The notes under the pieces are model-generated. The model saw nothing but the letters and a program-made list of their open reading frames with translations, did not search any database and was not told the DNA's origin. Positions 63,222-64,000 of a stretch of 64,000 bases of DNA are shown in pieces; the first letter of the stretch is position 1, and every line of letters starts with the position of its first letter. Position numbers and translations under genes: made by a program. Source of the stretch: Azoarcus sp. L1K30. Its GTDB lineage: Bacteria; Pseudomonadota; Gammaproteobacteria; Burkholderiales; Rhodocyclaceae. The stretch is taken from assembly GCF_018122735.1 (NCBI RefSeq), contig NZ_JAGRRD010000001.1, forward strand, positions 332,475 to 396,474, written 5' to 3'.

Positions 63222-64000
63222 GTCGGGCAGCGCCGGCCCGCGTCGCGGCGAGCGGCGCGAGCACGCCGAAGACGACTTCGCGCCGGCCATGCGGCCCGAT
63301 GCGCACAAGTCGGCGCTCGGCACGCCCGCGGGCATGACGCTGGAAGGACCGGGGCGAGAGCGTCGCCGCGGCACGGGGCAGGGGGCACCAGCCACGTTCA
63401 CCGAACCTGAACGCCTGCAGAAGGTGCTGGCCCAGGCCGGCGTGGCCTCGCGCCGGGAAATCGAAGAGCTCGTCGTGGCCGGGCGAATCTCGGTAAACGG
63501 CCTGCCGGCCTCGCTCGGGCAGAAGATCGGGCCGGGTGACCGCGTGAAACTCAACGGTAAGCTGATTCCGCTGCGCTTCGTGCAACGGACGCCACGGGTG
63601 CTTATCTATCACAAGCCGGAAGGCGAAATCGTGTCGCGCGACGACCCTGAAGGCCGTCCCACCGTCTTCGAGCGCCTGCCGGTGCTGCGCAAGGGGCGCT
63701 GGCTGGCCGTCGGCCGGCTGGACTTCAATACGTCGGGTCTGCTGCTGTTCACCAGCGACGGCGATCTGGCCAACAAGCTGATGCATCCGCGCTACGAGAT
63801 CGACCGGCAGTACGCCGTCCGTCTGCTGGGGGAGCTCACCGAGGAGCAGGCCAGGCAGTTGGTGGACGGGATCGAGCTCGACGACGGGCCGGCACGCTTC
63901 AATTCGCTTCAGGCAGCCGGTGGCGAGGGCGTCAATCACTGGTATCACGTCACCCTCTCCGAGGGGCGCAATCGAGAGGTGCGGCGCATGTTCGAGGCCA
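63193..64000 (+). CDS. rluB: RluB/RsuA-family pseudouridine synthase (partial, 3' end outside window)
   Basis: 269 codons from the ATG at 63193, which overlaps the scpB end by 29 nt, and open to the window edge. A charged N-terminal extension (about 1-70) leads into an S4 RNA-binding domain ([32 protein letters not shown]) and the catalytic domain with [20 protein letters not shown] (catalytic Asp), then [19 protein letters not shown]. Members change uridine to pseudouridine; RluB acts at 23S rRNA U2605, close to RsuA and RluE. The gene follows scpAB, as often seen. Confidence 0.93.
   Translation, partial: MRPPTKKPTESGSAGPRRGERREHAEDDFAPAMRPDAHKSALGTPAGMTLEGPGRERRRGTGQGAPATFTEPERLQKVLAQAGVASRREIEELVVAGRISVNGLPASLGQKIGPGDRVKLNGKLIPLRFVQRTPRVLIYHKPEGEIVSRDDPEGRPTVFERLPVLRKGRWLAVGRLDFNTSGLLLFTSDGDLANKLMHPRYEIDRQYAVRLLGELTEEQARQLVDGIELDDGPARFNSLQAAGGEGVNHWYHVTLSEGRNREVRRMFEA

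Overview
The window is high-GC, gene-dense chromosomal DNA of a betaproteobacterium, most likely Rhodocyclales of the Azoarcus/Thauera/Aromatoleum type. This is inferred from gene content (a NafY/NifX-like nitrogenase accessory gene behind a predicted NifA/sigma-54 promoter, a hemerythrin/DUF2249 cluster behind an FNR/Dnr-type box, a lexA-imuA-imuB cassette) and not from any marker gene. I saw no rRNA, tRNA, CRISPR array, IS element or phage.

1-25460: a complete type VI secretion (T6SS) locus in two divergent arms around a 275-bp spacer (6020-6294). The left arm (minus strand) runs tssA, tssB, tssC, hcp, a secreted SH3-like protein, a DUF5675 protein, an OmpA-like lipoprotein, and the first codons of a gene that looks like vgrG, cut by the window edge. 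The right arm (plus strand) runs tssJ, tssK, tssL (with an OmpA domain), tssM, tssF, tssG, clpV, a PEGA-domain Ser/Thr kinase, a small lipoprotein, an FHA protein, a PP2C phosphatase, tagF and tssE. All core components are present, plus a kinase/FHA/phosphatase/TagF post-translational control module. The three genes between hcp and vgrG are the natural place to look for cargo and immunity functions.

25461-45071: housekeeping and stress genes. They include srkA and deaD, cspA with a clear terminator, an RbgA-type GTPase, a YitT membrane protein with a tiny coupled Cys-containing protein, a DUF6156 protein, the NafY/NifX-like gene with its small partner, slyX, rlhA, a VanZ protein, a hemerythrin/DUF2249/membrane-protein operon, an MFS transporter, an LpxH-like phosphatase, an HI0933-type flavoprotein, a giant DUF748/AsmA-like protein and phhB.

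45072-49213: the SOS translesion cassette lexA-imuA-imuB, then bcp and slyD. imuB is broken by a 101-nt insertion whose last 33 nt match the Nextera/Tn5 sequencing adapter at 28 positions. Removing the 101 nt restores a 485-residue ImuB, so I regard the break as an assembly artefact.

49214-64000: a double-ATPase peptide-type ABC protein, clpB with a heat-shock promoter and terminator, a large MASE1-CHASE-PAS-GGDEF-EAL protein, an alpha/beta hydrolase, and a co-directional run: PHP phosphoesterase, yciO, M50 peptidase, trpS, scpA, scpB and the 5' part of an rluB-type gene that runs off the end.
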